A DNA stretch of 64,000 bases from Sphingomonas yabuuchiae (GTDB taxonomy: Bacteria > Pseudomonadota > Alphaproteobacteria > Sphingomonadales > Sphingomonadaceae), in the NCBI RefSeq assembly GCF_014199595.1, contig NZ_JACHNX010000009.1, positions 95,258 to 159,257 of the forward strand, written 5' to 3'. Position numbers and translations under genes: made by a program. Numbering within the stretch: position 1 is the first letter of the stretch; each line of letters begins with the position of its first letter. Below the pieces are notes generated by a model. That model searched no databases. It was not told the DNA's origin and saw only the letters and a list, made by a program, of their open reading frames with translations. Below, piece by piece: positions 26,888 to 35,266 of the stretch.

Positions 26888-27622
26888 ATGATGGCGAAGT
26901 CGCACTATTTCCTGATCCCGCTGGGCTGCCTGTTGCTGGGGGCATGCGGCGGCCGGTCCGATGACGATGCGCAGCTGAACGCGCTCGACAATGAACTGGC
27001 GTCGATGAACGACGGCAGCCCGACGCGCGACCCGCAGCTGCGCGAGGCGCTGGCCGGGCAGATCATGGTCGACCCCGGCCTCACCCAAAGCGCGAACGCC
27101 AACGCTGTGCGCCCGCCCAACCGGCCCGCCAGCGATCAGCTGCCCGCGATGCCGCCGCCCGCCGATCCGGTCGATGCCCGTACGCTCAAGTCCGCACCGG
27201 TCGCCGCACGTGACTGCCCCGAATGCCGTGCCGCGGCCGGGGCCTTCACGCTGGCGGCCAAGGCGGGGCAGCAGGCGGGCAATGCGGCCTGCCTGACGGG
27301 CCTGCGCTATTCGGCGACATGGGCGAACCGGATGCCGCAGGCCTTCGCCCCCTATCCGGGGTCGCGCGTCGCGGAGGCGGCGGGCAATGACGCGAATGGC
27401 TGCGCCTTCCGTATCGTCAGCCTGCGCACCGCAGCCCCCGCCGCCAAGGTCATCGATTATTACTACACCCGCGCCAGCGGAGCGGGCTATAGCGCCGAAC
27501 ACAAGCTGGACGGCGCGCAGCATGTCCTGGGTGGCACGCGAGGGGCGGCGGCCTATATGGTCTATGCGACGACCAGCCCAGACGGCGGCACCGATGTCGA
27601 TCTGGTCGTCCGAGGCGGCTGA
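26888..27622 (+). CDS. Predicted lipoprotein, function unknown
   Basis: 244 residues starting MMAKSHYFLIPLGCLLLGAC, a clear lipoprotein signal with lipobox LLGAC and modified cysteine near residue 20. The mature part has a polar linker, then a possible domain from about residue 110 with ARDCPECRAAAG and repeated cysteines. AKVIDYYYTRASGAGYSAEH looks like a compact alpha/beta unit. I do not recognise a family. It is likely envelope-anchored. Confidence 0.72.
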   Translation: MMAKSHYFLIPLGCLLLGACGGRSDDDAQLNALDNELASMNDGSPTRDPQLREALAGQIMVDPGLTQSANANAVRPPNRPASDQLPAMPPPADPVDARTLKSAPVAARDCPECRAAAGAFTLAAKAGQQAGNAACLTGLRYSATWANRMPQAFAPYPGSRVAEAAGNDANGCAFRIVSLRTAAPAAKVIDYYYTRASGAGYSAEHKLDGAQHVLGGTRGAAAYMVYATTSPDGGTDVDLVVRGG

Positions 27623-27682
27623 ACCGCACCCTTACGCTTGTCCTTTGCGCGGGTGACGGGGTTGCGCTAAGGGACGGCGATC

Positions 27683-28057
27683 ATGTCACCGCTTTTTCTC
27701 GTGATGCTGGGCGGCGCATTGGGTTCGGGGGCACGGTATTGGACCGGCCGCCAGATGCTCGATGCGTTCGGCCCGGACTTTCCCTATGGCACGCTGACCG
27801 TCAACTGGGTCGGTGGTCTGCTGATGGGATTGCTGGCCGGCGTCCTCGCCCGGACCGGCGGCACGGAGGGGTGGCGGCTGTTCATCGGCGTCGGGATTTT
27901 GGGGGGCTTCACCACCTTCTCCTCCTTCTCGCTCGATACCATCACCCTGATCGAACGCGGCCAGATCACGGTCGCGCTTGGTTATGTCGCCTTGTCGTTG
28001 CTGGGTTCGCTGGCCGCGCTTTGGGCCGGACTTTCGATAACAAGGATTTTCGCATGA
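27683..28057 (+). CDS. crcB: CrcB, fluoride exporter
   Basis: 124 residues, four membrane helices. CrcB/Fluc motifs are visible: GGALGSGARYW, YGTLTVNWVGGLLMGLL and GGFTTFSSFSLDT. Fluc channels are dual-topology dimers that export fluoride. The stop overlaps the start of the pseudouridine synthase gene (ATGA). I see no fluoride riboswitch upstream. Confidence 0.94.
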   Translation: MSPLFLVMLGGALGSGARYWTGRQMLDAFGPDFPYGTLTVNWVGGLLMGLLAGVLARTGGTEGWRLFIGVGILGGFTTFSSFSLDTITLIERGQITVALGYVALSLLGSLAALWAGLSITRIFA

Positions 28058-29148
28058 CGGACTCTGTCCGCCAATTCACGGTCGGCTATGACGATGACGG
28101 CATCCGGCTGGACCGCTGGTTTAAGCGGCATATGCCCGACACCAGCTTCACCACCGTCGCCAAATGGGCGCGCACCGGCCAGTTGCGCGTCGACGGGCTG
28201 CGCGCGACGCCGGGCGACCGGATCGCGGCGGGCCAGGTGCTGCGGGTGCCCCCCGCCGAGCCCGCGCTGGCCGAGAGCAGCAAGCCGACGATGCGCCCGC
28301 GCCATATCCTGTCTGAGGATGAGGAGTCGTTCGCGCGCGAGATGGTGATCCACAAGGATCGCGACGCGCTGGTCCTCAACAAGCCGCCGGGTCTGGCGAC
28401 GCAGGGCGGGACCAAGACGACGACCCATGTGGACGGCCTGCTCGACGCATTGCAGTTCGAGGCGGAGGGGCGGCCCAAGCTGGTCCACCGGTTGGACAAG
28501 GATACGTCGGGCGCGCTGCTGGTCGCGCGCAATGCCCGCGCGGCGGCGTTTTTCGCCAAGGCCTTTTCGGGGCGCACCGCCAAGAAGATCTACTGGGCGC
28601 TGGTCGTCGGCGTTCCCTCGATCGACGACGGCACGATCGAGCTGCCCATCGCCAAGCAGCCCGGCACCGGCGGCGAGAAGATGCATGTCGACGAGGAAAA
28701 CGGCCAGTCGGCGCGCTCGCGCTACCGGGTGATCGAACGGGCGGGCAACAGCTGCTGCTGGGTCGAGTTGCAGCCCTTTACGGGCCGCACCCATCAGCTG
28801 CGCGTGCACATGGCGGCGATTGGGCATCCCATTGTCGGCGACGGTAAATATGGCGGCGCGGCGGCGTTCCTGACCGGCGGGATCAGCCGCAAGATGCATC
28901 TCCACGCCCGGCGCATCCGCGTGGACCATCCCGATGGCGGTCGCATCGACCAGACCGCAGAACTGCCCAGCCACTTCGCTGAATCGATGAACCAGCTGGG
29001 CTTCGACGAGATTCGCGGCGATGTCCTGCCCCAGGACGAGGATCGTGGCCCGCCGCCCAAGGAAGTCCTGAAGCAGCGCGCCAAGGCCCATGCCAAACAG
29101 TATCGCAAGGAACGCCGCGGCGAACGGCGGGGACGAGGGGCGCGCTGA
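28054..29148 (+). CDS. RluA-family 23S rRNA pseudouridine synthase
   Basis: 364 residues. An N-terminal S4-like RNA-binding domain (IRLDRWFKRHMPDTSF .. QLRVDGLRATPGDRI) is followed by the catalytic domain with the signature HRLDKDTSGALLVAR near residue 144 and FTGRTHQLRVHMA. The tail is lysine/arginine-rich. It is nearer RluC than RluD by the appearance of the S4 region, but specificity cannot be set from sequence alone. Coupled to crcB by ATGA. Confidence 0.9.
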   Translation: MTDSVRQFTVGYDDDGIRLDRWFKRHMPDTSFTTVAKWARTGQLRVDGLRATPGDRIAAGQVLRVPPAEPALAESSKPTMRPRHILSEDEESFAREMVIHKDRDALVLNKPPGLATQGGTKTTTHVDGLLDALQFEAEGRPKLVHRLDKDTSGALLVARNARAAAFFAKAFSGRTAKKIYWALVVGVPSIDDGTIELPIAKQPGTGGEKMHVDEENGQSARSRYRVIERAGNSCCWVELQPFTGRTHQLRVHMAAIGHPIVGDGKYGGAAAFLTGGISRKMHLHARRIRVDHPDGGRIDQTAELPSHFAESMNQLGFDEIRGDVLPQDEDRGPPPKEVLKQRAKAHAKQYRKERRGERRGRGAR

Positions 29149-29156
29149 TCCGTCTT

Positions 29157-29179
29157 TTCCTCCCCTTCAAGGGGAGGAA
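29157..29179. repeat. GC hairpin repeat (TCCTCCCCTTCAAGGGGAGGA)
   Basis: A near-perfect palindrome between convergent genes; one of the CCCCTCCC hairpin family and possibly a two-way terminator. Confidence 0.7.
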
Positions 29180-29180
29180 A

Positions 29181-29750
29181 TTATGGGTTAGTCATCCGCA
29201 ACACATGCCGCCCCGTGCCGCGCAGGACCAGCGTCGCCAGTGCGTAGCAGGCGAGCGCCCCGGCGAGAGCGAGCGGCAGAATCCACACCCCCATCATTTC
29301 CGGCGCAGCGGGGGGATCGGTGAGAATGCCGAAGGCCGATCCTCGCGGCAGTGACCAAAGCCCGACATGGCTGGGAAAGAGCGGCTTCACGATCGCGACC
29401 GCCGCGAAGCACAGCGCGAACAGATAGAGCAGCATGGCGGCCAGCACCCCGCCGAACGCCGCCACGCTGCGTCCCGACCGTATCAACAGCGCGTGGATCA
29501 GCGGGGCAGGGCGATCGTCACCCAGCGCCCCGGCCAGCCGAAACTCCTGAATATAGCGCGCGGCCATCGCATGAGGCGGTCCCATCGCCGCGATCGCGGC
29601 TTCGAGCGAATCGTGTCCCGCCGCCAGGCTGTCGGTCAGATGGCTTTCTATTTCGCGGACGAGGCTGTCGCGATCCTCGGCCGGGATCACCTGCAACGAC
29701 CAGCGCAGACGGCGGACATAATCGGCGATGAGGCGGGCAGGCTCGGTCAT
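29181..29750 (-). CDS. HAAS-domain membrane protein, partner of the PadR regulator
   Basis: 189 residues. The N-terminal ~75 residues (IADYVRRLRWSLQVIPAEDR, LVREIESHLTDSL, AAIAAMGPPHAMAARYI) resemble the HAAS/DUF1700 signalling domain. It is followed by two hydrophobic blocks likely forming two to four helices. HAAS proteins are commonly encoded next to PadR regulators, as here, where the start overlaps the PadR stop by four bases. Confidence 0.8.
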   Translation of the reverse strand: MTEPARLIADYVRRLRWSLQVIPAEDRDSLVREIESHLTDSLAAGHDSLEAAIAAMGPPHAMAARYIQEFRLAGALGDDRPAPLIHALLIRSGRSVAAFGGVLAAMLLYLFALCFAAVAIVKPLFPSHVGLWSLPRGSAFGILTDPPAAPEMMGVWILPLALAGALACYALATLVLRGTGRHVLRMTNP

Positions 29751-30082
29751 GGCTGATCCTCGACTAGGGTGGTGATGGTGGTTCGGAAATCGACCCAGGC
29801 CGCGCGCATCGCTTCGGCCAGCGCCGCGCCCTCCGGGGTGAGGCTGTAATATTTGCGCGGGTTCCCACCCTCGGCTGGCAATTCCCAACGGCCGGCGATG
29901 CGGCCCGCTTTCTCCAGCCGGGCGAGAAGCGGATACAGACTGCCCTCGCTGACCAAATCGCCCCCCGCCCGGATGCGGCCAAGGATTTCCAGGCCATAGG
30001 CTTCGCCGCGAGTCAGAACCGACAGCAGCACCAGCTCTGCCGCCCCCTTGCGCAACTGCGATTGCCAGCTTCCGATATCCAT
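29747..30082 (-). CDS. PadR family transcriptional regulator
   Basis: 111 residues, the short PadR-s2 size: LRKGAAELVLLSVLTRGEAY, then the wing and recognition part GSLYPLLARLEKAGRIAGRW and a C-terminal helix. PadR proteins are usually repressors of adjacent transport or stress genes. A 17-base inverted repeat lies 22-38 bases upstream of its start and is a likely autoregulatory site. Confidence 0.92.
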   Translation of the reverse strand: MDIGSWQSQLRKGAAELVLLSVLTRGEAYGLEILGRIRAGGDLVSEGSLYPLLARLEKAGRIAGRWELPAEGGNPRKYYSLTPEGAALAEAMRAAWVDFRTTITTLVEDQP

Positions 30083-30103
30083 ACGGGAAGGATAATGCAG
30101 AAT

Positions 30104-30120
30104 ACCTTGCTATGCAAGGT
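30104..30120. promoter_or_regulatory. Probable PadR operator
   Basis: ACCTTGCTATGCAAGGT is a perfect 7-3-7 inverted repeat just upstream of padR. Palindromes of this kind in front of PadR genes are typical regulator targets. It should overlap the padR promoter. Confidence 0.75.
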
Positions 30121-30138
30121 GCTTTGACGGATAAATGG

Positions 30139-30172
30139 AAAGGCCCCGCCGACCGGGGTCGACGGGGCCTTT
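30139..30172 (-). terminator. Terminator of the glycine-zipper gene 30208-30597
   Basis: AAAGGCCCCGTCGACCCCGG on the minus strand pairs with its complement to form an ~14-bp stem ending in TTT. It separates this gene from padR. Confidence 0.8.
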
Positions 30173-30207
30173 GATGCCAGGGGGAGGGGGCTTTCGCCCC
30201 CGTCTCG

Positions 30208-30597
30208 TTAGCGGCGGCAATAGCCGGGGTTGTTCGACTTTTCGATCGCGTTACCGGCCAGCGCACCGGCGCCACCACCCAGGATCGTGCCGAGCGTACG
30301 GTCGCCCCGCGTGTCGATCGTGCGGCCCAGCAGGCCACCGGCGATCGCGCCGACGATGGTGCCCGTGGTGCCGTTGTTGCAGCGCTGCGGGCCACGATTG
30401 TAATAGCCGCGATTGTACCCGCCACGGTCGTAATAGCCGCGATCATAGCGCGGGCCGCGATTGTAACCGTCCGAATAGGCGTCGCCATAGGCGCGGTCAT
30501 AACGGTCGTAGTAACGCTGTGCCGAAGCGGCGGTCGGAACCATGGCCGTGGCGCCGACGGCAAGGGCGGCGGCAGCGAGCGAAAGCTTCTTGAACAT
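30208..30597 (-). CDS. Exported tyrosine/glycine-rich protein with glycine zipper
   Basis: 129 residues. Signal peptide MFKKLSLAAAALAVGATAMV with an AASAQ cleavage region. The next part is rich in YDR/YNRG repeats (about residues 28-70), then CNNGTTGTIVGAIAGGLLGR and TLGTILGGGAGALAGNAIE. The zipper half is paralogous to the proteins at 25376 and 25860. Function unknown. I use ATG 30597 rather than GTG 30600. Confidence 0.8.
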   Translation of the reverse strand: MFKKLSLAAAALAVGATAMVPTAASAQRYYDRYDRAYGDAYSDGYNRGPRYDRGYYDRGGYNRGYYNRGPQRCNNGTTGTIVGAIAGGLLGRTIDTRGDRTLGTILGGGAGALAGNAIEKSNNPGYCRR

Positions 30598-30763
30598 CAC
30601 GATCTCCCTTGATCTTCAAACCGGCGGCGGCGGGGTGATTCCCGTCGTCGTTGAAGCCCTTATGGGTGATTCGCCATGTTCCGATGCTGAATGCGGTTGT
30701 TAGCTGTTGTTCATCCGAAACGTCATGCTTCCCCCGCGCCGGGCTTGCCGATAGGAGGGAGCG

Positions 30764-31429
30764 ATGACGCGCCCGCGCCTTGCCCTGTTCGATTGTGACG
30801 GCACCCTGGTCGATAGCCAGGCCAATATCTGTCTCGCCGCCGTCGAGGCGTTCACCATGGCGGACCTCACGCCGCCGCCCGCGGCTGCGATTCGCCGGAT
30901 CGTCGGGTTGAGCCTGGTCGAGGCGATGCGCGTGCTCGCCCCCGACCAAGCCGACACGATGCACCACCAGTTGGCCAGCGACTATAAGGACGCTTTTTTC
31001 CGCCTGCGTACGGCGGGCGCCATGGAGCTGGAGCCGCTGTTCGACGGCATCCCGGCGCTGCTCGACCATCTGGCGGGGGAGGGCTGGCTGATGGGCGTGG
31101 CGACGGGCAAGTCGGATCGCGGGCTGAAGCGGGTATTGGCCGAACATGGCCTGGCCCATCATTTCGTCACGCTGCAAACCGCCGACCGGCATCCGTCCAA
31201 GCCCGACCCGTCGATGGTGCTCGCCGCCATGGCCGAGACCGGCGTGGCGGCACAGGATGTCGCGATGATCGGCGATACGAGCTTCGACATGGCGATGGGC
31301 AAGGCGGCGGGCGCCTTCGCGGTCGGCGTCGCCTGGGGATATCATGACGTGAAAGAGTTGGTGAACGCAGGCGCCGAGGTCGTGGCGCAAGAGGTCGCGG
31401 ATCTGCCCGCCCTGCTGGTGCGGCCATGA
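30764..31429 (+). CDS. gph: HAD-family phosphatase (phosphoglycolate-phosphatase-like)
   Basis: 221 residues with all HAD motifs: nucleophile LFDCDGTLVDS (about residues 8-18), GVATGKSDRGL (motif II), HPSKPDPSMVLAAM (motif III lysine) and MIGDTSFDMAMGKAAG (motif IV). The alpha-helical cap follows motif I. The substrate could be 2-phosphoglycolate or another small phosphate ester. It overlaps the next small gene by four bases. Confidence 0.87.
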   Translation: MTRPRLALFDCDGTLVDSQANICLAAVEAFTMADLTPPPAAAIRRIVGLSLVEAMRVLAPDQADTMHHQLASDYKDAFFRLRTAGAMELEPLFDGIPALLDHLAGEGWLMGVATGKSDRGLKRVLAEHGLAHHFVTLQTADRHPSKPDPSMVLAAMAETGVAAQDVAMIGDTSFDMAMGKAAGAFAVGVAWGYHDVKELVNAGAEVVAQEVADLPALLVRP

Positions 31430-31641
31430 GCGGCGACACGCGCGCGCGGCGGCACTGGTTCATCATCATGGGGGTGCGCCTGATCGGCGTGGCGGGCGCG
31501 CTGTTCGGCGTGGTGCTCGCCTCGCGCGGGGTGGTGTGGCCGCACAAGGCGCTGGGTGTCGCCATCATCCTGTCGGCGCTGGCGATGATTGCGATCGTGC
31601 CTGCCGGTCTGGCGCATCGCTGGCGGAGCGGAGGCGAATGA
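31426..31641 (+). CDS. Small two-helix membrane protein between gph and ATP12
   Basis: 71 residues with two hydrophobic segments (WFIIMGVRLIGVAGALFGVV and ALGVAIILSALAMIAIVPAG). Four-base overlaps with both neighbours place it in the gph-ATP12 operon. Unknown function. This position suggests a possible link with ATP synthase assembly, which is inference. Confidence 0.72.
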   Translation: MSGDTRARRHWFIIMGVRLIGVAGALFGVVLASRGVVWPHKALGVAIILSALAMIAIVPAGLAHRWRSGGE

Positions 31642-32321
31642 AGCGATTCTGGAACAACGTCTCGGTCGATGGCGATCGGGTGGTGCGGCTCGATGACCGG
31701 CCGGTGCGGACACCGGGACGGGTGCCGCTGGCATTGCCGACGCCTGCACTGGCCGAGGCGGTTGCGGGCGAGTGGCGCGGTGTCGAAGAAATAGTCGATC
31801 CGCGCGCCATGCCGCTGACGGGCCTCGCCAATGCGGCGATCGATCGGATCGGCGCGGATCCGGCGCCCTTTGCCGAAGGGCTGGCGCGCTATGCCGAGAG
31901 CGACCTGCTTTGTTACCGCGCCGACTCGCCGCCCGAACTGGTGGCGCGGCAGGATGCGGTGTGGAACCCGCTGCTCGACTGGGCGCGCGACCGCTACGAC
32001 GTGCATTTTACGCTGGTGACGGGGATCATGCACCGGCCCCAGCCATCCGCGACCGTCGAACGACTGGCGCACGCGGTGGCGGCGCTCGATCCGTTCCGTC
32101 TGGCCGCGCTGTCGCCGGTGGTGACGATCACAGGCTCGTTGGTGCTGGCGCTGGCGTTGCTGGAGGATGCGGCGGATGCCGACACGATCTGGACCGCCGC
32201 ACATGTCGACGAGGATTTCCAGGCGGAGCAATGGGGCGAGGATTACCTCGCCGTCGAGGCGCGCGAGGCCAAGCGGCGCGAGTTCGACGCGGCGGTGCGG
32301 TTCTTGAAGGCGCTGGGGTAA
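31638..32321 (+). CDS. ATP12 family F1-ATPase assembly chaperone
   Basis: 227 residues: KRFWNNVSVDGDRVVRLDDR at the start, then VRTPGRVPLALPTPALAEAV, RAMPLTGLANAAID, ESDLLCYRAD, and late TGSLVLALALLE. These are the landmarks of the ATP12 family, found in mitochondria and alphaproteobacteria, which stabilises the F1 alpha subunit. ATG overlaps the upstream stop. Confidence 0.9.
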   Translation: MKRFWNNVSVDGDRVVRLDDRPVRTPGRVPLALPTPALAEAVAGEWRGVEEIVDPRAMPLTGLANAAIDRIGADPAPFAEGLARYAESDLLCYRADSPPELVARQDAVWNPLLDWARDRYDVHFTLVTGIMHRPQPSATVERLAHAVAALDPFRLAALSPVVTITGSLVLALALLEDAADADTIWTAAHVDEDFQAEQWGEDYLAVEAREAKRREFDAAVRFLKALG

Positions 32322-32335
32322 GTGTGTTTCGACGG

Positions 32336-32457
32336 CGGGGCGTGGGCTTCGACTGCGCTCAGCCTGAACGGAGGGGGGATGTGCACAGGGTCCCCAGTGT
32401 CGGTTGCCGCTTGCCCCACCATCCGTTCGCACTGAGCGAAGTCGAAGTGCACGCCCC
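32336..32457. repeat. Interspersed inverted repeat, CTTCGACTTCGCTCAG family (second copy)
   Basis: Arms CTTCGACTGCGCTCAGCCTG+AACGG (32347-32371) and CCGTTCGCACTGAGCGAAGT+CGAAG (32423-32447), flanked by GGGGCGTG / CACGCCCC. It is diverged from the copy at 24511-24592 and has a longer centre. It lies between convergent ATP12 and gmk. Confidence 0.82.
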
Positions 32458-32472
32458 GGACCCGCCCCGCGC

Positions 32473-33132
32473 TTACTTCGTTGTCAGCTTCCGGATGAAC
32501 CCGATCAACCCCGTCTGGCGCGAGCGCTTCAGTCGTTCGGCCTGGAGGATGGTCTTCACCCCCTGGAAACACTGCTCCACATCGTCATTGACCAGGACAT
32601 AGTCATAGCCGTCCCAGTGGCTGACCTCATTGGTCGCGCGGGCCATACGGGCGTCGATCACCTCGACCGAATCGGTCGCGCGGCGCTCGAGTCGCTGGCG
32701 GAGTTCCTCCATCGAGGGGGGGAAGATGAACACACGGACCACGTCGCCGCCCGCGATCTGGAACAGCTGCTGCGCGCCCTGCCAGTCGATGTCGAACAGC
32801 ACGTCCTTGCCGGCCGCCAGCATCGCCTCGACCTGCGCGCGCGGTGTGCCGTAACGGTTGTCGAAGACATGCGCCCATTCGAGGAACTCGTCATTCGCCA
32901 CCATGCGGCGAAATTCCTCGAGATCGACGAAGTGATAATCTCGGCCGTCCTCTTCGCCCGGCCGGATGCCGCGCGTCGTCGCCGACACGGACATCTGCAG
33001 GCCGTCGTCATCGGCGAGCAGCTTGCGTGCGATCGTCGACTTGCCCGCGCCCGAGGGCGAAGACAGCACGAACAACATGCCGCGGCGCTTCAGCTTGTGG
33101 GGATCGTCGAGATGGGCGGGCGAGTTGGGCAT
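32473..33132 (-). CDS. gmk: Gmk, guanylate kinase
   Basis: 219 residues: P-loop LFVLSSPSGAGKSTIARKLL at about residues 20-39, SVSATTRGIRPGEEDGRDYH (GMP-binding region), FLEWAHVFDNRYGTPR, and VLFDIDWQGAQQL. It phosphorylates GMP to GDP. Normal size with a short N-terminal extension. Confidence 0.96.
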   Translation of the reverse strand: MPNSPAHLDDPHKLKRRGMLFVLSSPSGAGKSTIARKLLADDDGLQMSVSATTRGIRPGEEDGRDYHFVDLEEFRRMVANDEFLEWAHVFDNRYGTPRAQVEAMLAAGKDVLFDIDWQGAQQLFQIAGGDVVRVFIFPPSMEELRQRLERRATDSVEVIDARMARATNEVSHWDGYDYVLVNDDVEQCFQGVKTILQAERLKRSRQTGLIGFIRKLTTK

Positions 33133-33155
33133 ATCCGCCTTTGACGCACGCGGTT

Positions 33156-33186
33156 GCAGCGCGTCAAGAGATGCTTGACGCGCTGC
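33156..33186. repeat. 13-bp perfect inverted repeat upstream of gmk
   Basis: GCAGCGCGTCAAG-AGATG-CTTGACGCGCTGC. It lies between the stop of the small minus-strand gene and the gmk start. It could be a terminator without a U-tract or a regulatory hairpin in the gmk leader. Confidence 0.65.
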
Positions 33187-33213
33187 GGTATCGCTATGGC
33201 TTTCGAGCGTCGC

Positions 33214-33423
33214 TCAGTAGCGGTTGCCCACGGCCTTGCCCGCCTTGCGACGGTCATAGGCTTTCTTGGCCGCATAGCCGCCGCCGAGCAGCAGGCCGAG
33301 CGGCCCCAGACGGCGCATGCCGCCGACGGCCAGCGCGCCCAGAGCCGCGCCCTTGAAGCCGTCATTGCCTTCGCGGCGACCAATTTCACGCCCGACGAGC
33401 GCGCCGATAATACGTCCGATCAT
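33214..33423 (-). CDS. Small glycine-rich membrane-associated protein
   Basis: 69 residues: MIGRIIGALVGREIGRREGN, then GAALGALAVGGM and LGPLGLLLGGGYAAKKAYDR. The glycine spacing suggests helix packing. No family recognised. Four-base overlap with the upstream small gene indicates a two-gene operon. Confidence 0.65.
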   Translation of the reverse strand: MIGRIIGALVGREIGRREGNDGFKGAALGALAVGGMRRLGPLGLLLGGGYAAKKAYDRRKAGKAVGNRY

Positions 33424-33629
33424 GCTGCTTCTCCGAAAACCCGGTCCTTGATCTCACCCACGCCGCGCAGCACCGCCCAGCCCACCGCATAGGTGATGGC
33501 GAGCGGCAGCACGACTTTCAGGACATTGGCGGTGACCGCACCGATGACCGCGCCGTCCGCGACGCCGTCGTCACCCGACATGCCGTCGATGGCGGCGCCC
33601 ACCATGGCGCCGATGGTCGTTGCACCCAT
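33420..33629 (-). CDS. Small glycine-rich protein, operon partner
   Basis: 69 residues: GATTIGAMVGAAIDGMSGDD at the N-terminus, one hydrophobic segment VLKVVLPLAITYAVGWAVLR, and a charged C-terminus. No recognised family. Cotranscribed with the following small gene by ATGA overlap. Confidence 0.62.
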   Translation of the reverse strand: MGATTIGAMVGAAIDGMSGDDGVADGAVIGAVTANVLKVVLPLAITYAVGWAVLRGVGEIKDRVFGEAA

Positions 33630-33697
33630 TACCTATGCCCTTCGTTGCTCAAGGCGAACAAAGCATGGGAGGGGGGATGGGTTCCTTGGGGGGCAAA

Positions 33698-33823
33698 TCC
33701 TCCCCGGCACGGGGAGGGGGACCATGCGCAGCATGGTGGAGGGGGATCGCCGCATGGTATGTCCCTTGCGGCACGCCCCCTCCGTCAGTCCTGCGGCCTG
33801 CTACCTCCCCGTGCCGGGGAGGA
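33698..33823. repeat. Paired GC hairpins in inverted orientation (BIME-like element)
   Basis: TCCTCCCCGGCACGGGGAGG (from 33698) and CCTCCCCGTGCCGGGGAGGA (to 33823) are mirror copies bounding about 80 bases. It fills the gap between gshB and the small genes; nothing else is visible there. Confidence 0.8.
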
Positions 33824-33829
33824 TGAAGT

Positions 33830-34792
33830 TCAGCCCTTAGCCGCGACCTTCGCTTCGATCGCGTCCCAGATCAGGCCCGCGACATCCGTCCCGTCGAACG
33901 CCTCGATCGCGACGATGCCCGTCGGCGAGGTGACGTTGATCTCGGTCAGCCACTCGCCGCCGATCACGTCGATGCCGACGAACAGCAGCCCACGCCGCTT
34001 CAGTTCCGGCCCGAGCACCGCGCAGATTTCGCGCTCGCGCTCCGTCAATTCGGTCTTCTGCGCCGAACCGCCGACCGCCAGGTTGGAACGGATTTCGCCC
34101 TCGCCCGGCAGGCGGTTGATCGCGCCCGCGACCTCGCCGTCGATCAGGACGATGCGCTTGTCGCCCTTGGCCACGGCCGGAAGGAAGGCCTGCACCATAT
34201 GCGGTTCGCGGTACGCGGTGTTGAACACCTCGATCAGCGCCGACAGGTTCGCGCCGTCGCGCCCGACCTTGAAGATTGCCTTGCCGCCATTGCCGTGCAG
34301 CGGCTTGATCACGATCTCGCCATGCTGCGCCAGGAATGCCCGCGCCTCGTCCAGCGAACGGGTGACGAGCGTCGGCGGCATGAATTGCGGATAATCGAGG
34401 ACGAAGACCTTTTCCGGTGCGTTGCGCACGCTGCGCGGATTGTTCACGACCAGCGTCTTCTCGGCGACCCGCTCCAGCAGGTGCGTGGCGGTGATATAGC
34501 CCAGGTCGAAGGGCGGGTCCTGGCGCATCAGCACGACATCGGCTTCGTCGCCCAGATCGAGTTTGACCGGCTCGCCGAAGCGGTAATGGTCGCCCGCGAC
34601 GCGCTGCACGGTGACGGGATGCGCCTTCGTCCAGAGGTGCCCGTCCGACCAGTTGAGGTCACCCGCGTCATAGTGGAACAGCTGATGTCCGCGGGCCTGG
34701 GCCGACAGCATCAGCGCGAAGGTCGAGTCCCCCGCGACATTGATCTGGTCCATCGGGTCCATCTGGACGGCGACGGTCAGCGGCTGGGACAT
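33830..34792 (-). CDS. gshB: GshB, glutathione synthase
   Basis: 320 residues of the ATP-grasp fold: VAVQMDPMDQINVAGDSTFA at the start, VLMRQDPPFDLGYITATHLL, VVNNPRSVRNAPEK, IVIKPLHGNGGKAIFKV, and C-terminal FVGIDVIGGEWLTEINVTSP. It ligates glycine to gamma-glutamylcysteine. Length and start fit the family. Confidence 0.96.
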   Translation of the reverse strand: MSQPLTVAVQMDPMDQINVAGDSTFALMLSAQARGHQLFHYDAGDLNWSDGHLWTKAHPVTVQRVAGDHYRFGEPVKLDLGDEADVVLMRQDPPFDLGYITATHLLERVAEKTLVVNNPRSVRNAPEKVFVLDYPQFMPPTLVTRSLDEARAFLAQHGEIVIKPLHGNGGKAIFKVGRDGANLSALIEVFNTAYREPHMVQAFLPAVAKGDKRIVLIDGEVAGAINRLPGEGEIRSNLAVGGSAQKTELTEREREICAVLGPELKRRGLLFVGIDVIGGEWLTEINVTSPTGIVAIEAFDGTDVAGLIWDAIEAKVAAKG

Positions 34793-34849
34793 GGGGGCTT
34801 CCTTCCTTGGGGTGTTGCGGACGGGAGGTAATCGCTGCCCGCGCGCCTG

Positions 34850-35227
34850 TCACCCACACCATGCATTTTCGATGTGACGCGGACGGCTACCCGGCGCGAG
34901 CAGGATGACGTCGACCCGGATGTCATCGCCCGGCCCGGCATAGGTCGCCATCAGCACCTCGGCGGCGGCGGCCACCCGCGCCAGCCGCCGCGCGTCGATC
35001 GCGAAATCCAGTTCGGCGGCGGTCTTGCGCGTCTTCACCTCGACAAAGGCCACCAGCGACCCGCGCCGCGCGACCAGATCGACCTCGCCAGCAGGCGTGC
35101 GGACGCGGCGGTCGAGGATGGTCCAGCCCTTCAGCCGAAGCCACCAGGCCGCTAGGCGTTCACCGCGACGGCCTGCTTCCTCGGCGGCACGACGATCACG
35201 GCGGGGGCGGGCGGAGGGCAGGGGCAT
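34850..35227 (-). CDS. YraN family (UPF0102) endonuclease-like protein
   Basis: 125 residues: RRGERLAAWWLRLKGWTILD, then GEVDLVARRGSLVAFVEVKT, which keeps the acidic and lysine residues of the Holliday-junction-resolvase-like nuclease fold. It is commonly neighbour of rsmI, as here with one gene between. Cellular role unclear. Confidence 0.9.
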   Translation of the reverse strand: MPLPSARPRRDRRAAEEAGRRGERLAAWWLRLKGWTILDRRVRTPAGEVDLVARRGSLVAFVEVKTRKTAAELDFAIDARRLARVAAAAEVLMATYAGPGDDIRVDVILLAPGSRPRHIENAWCG

Positions 35228-35266
35228 GGACCCATGCTATCCAAGGATAGCGGCGCGGGCGAGCGA

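Noticed and set aside
27600..27682. Possible fluoride riboswitch upstream of crcB
   Set aside because: The short gap lacks a convincing crcB RNA core; only a GGCGAT-like string is present.
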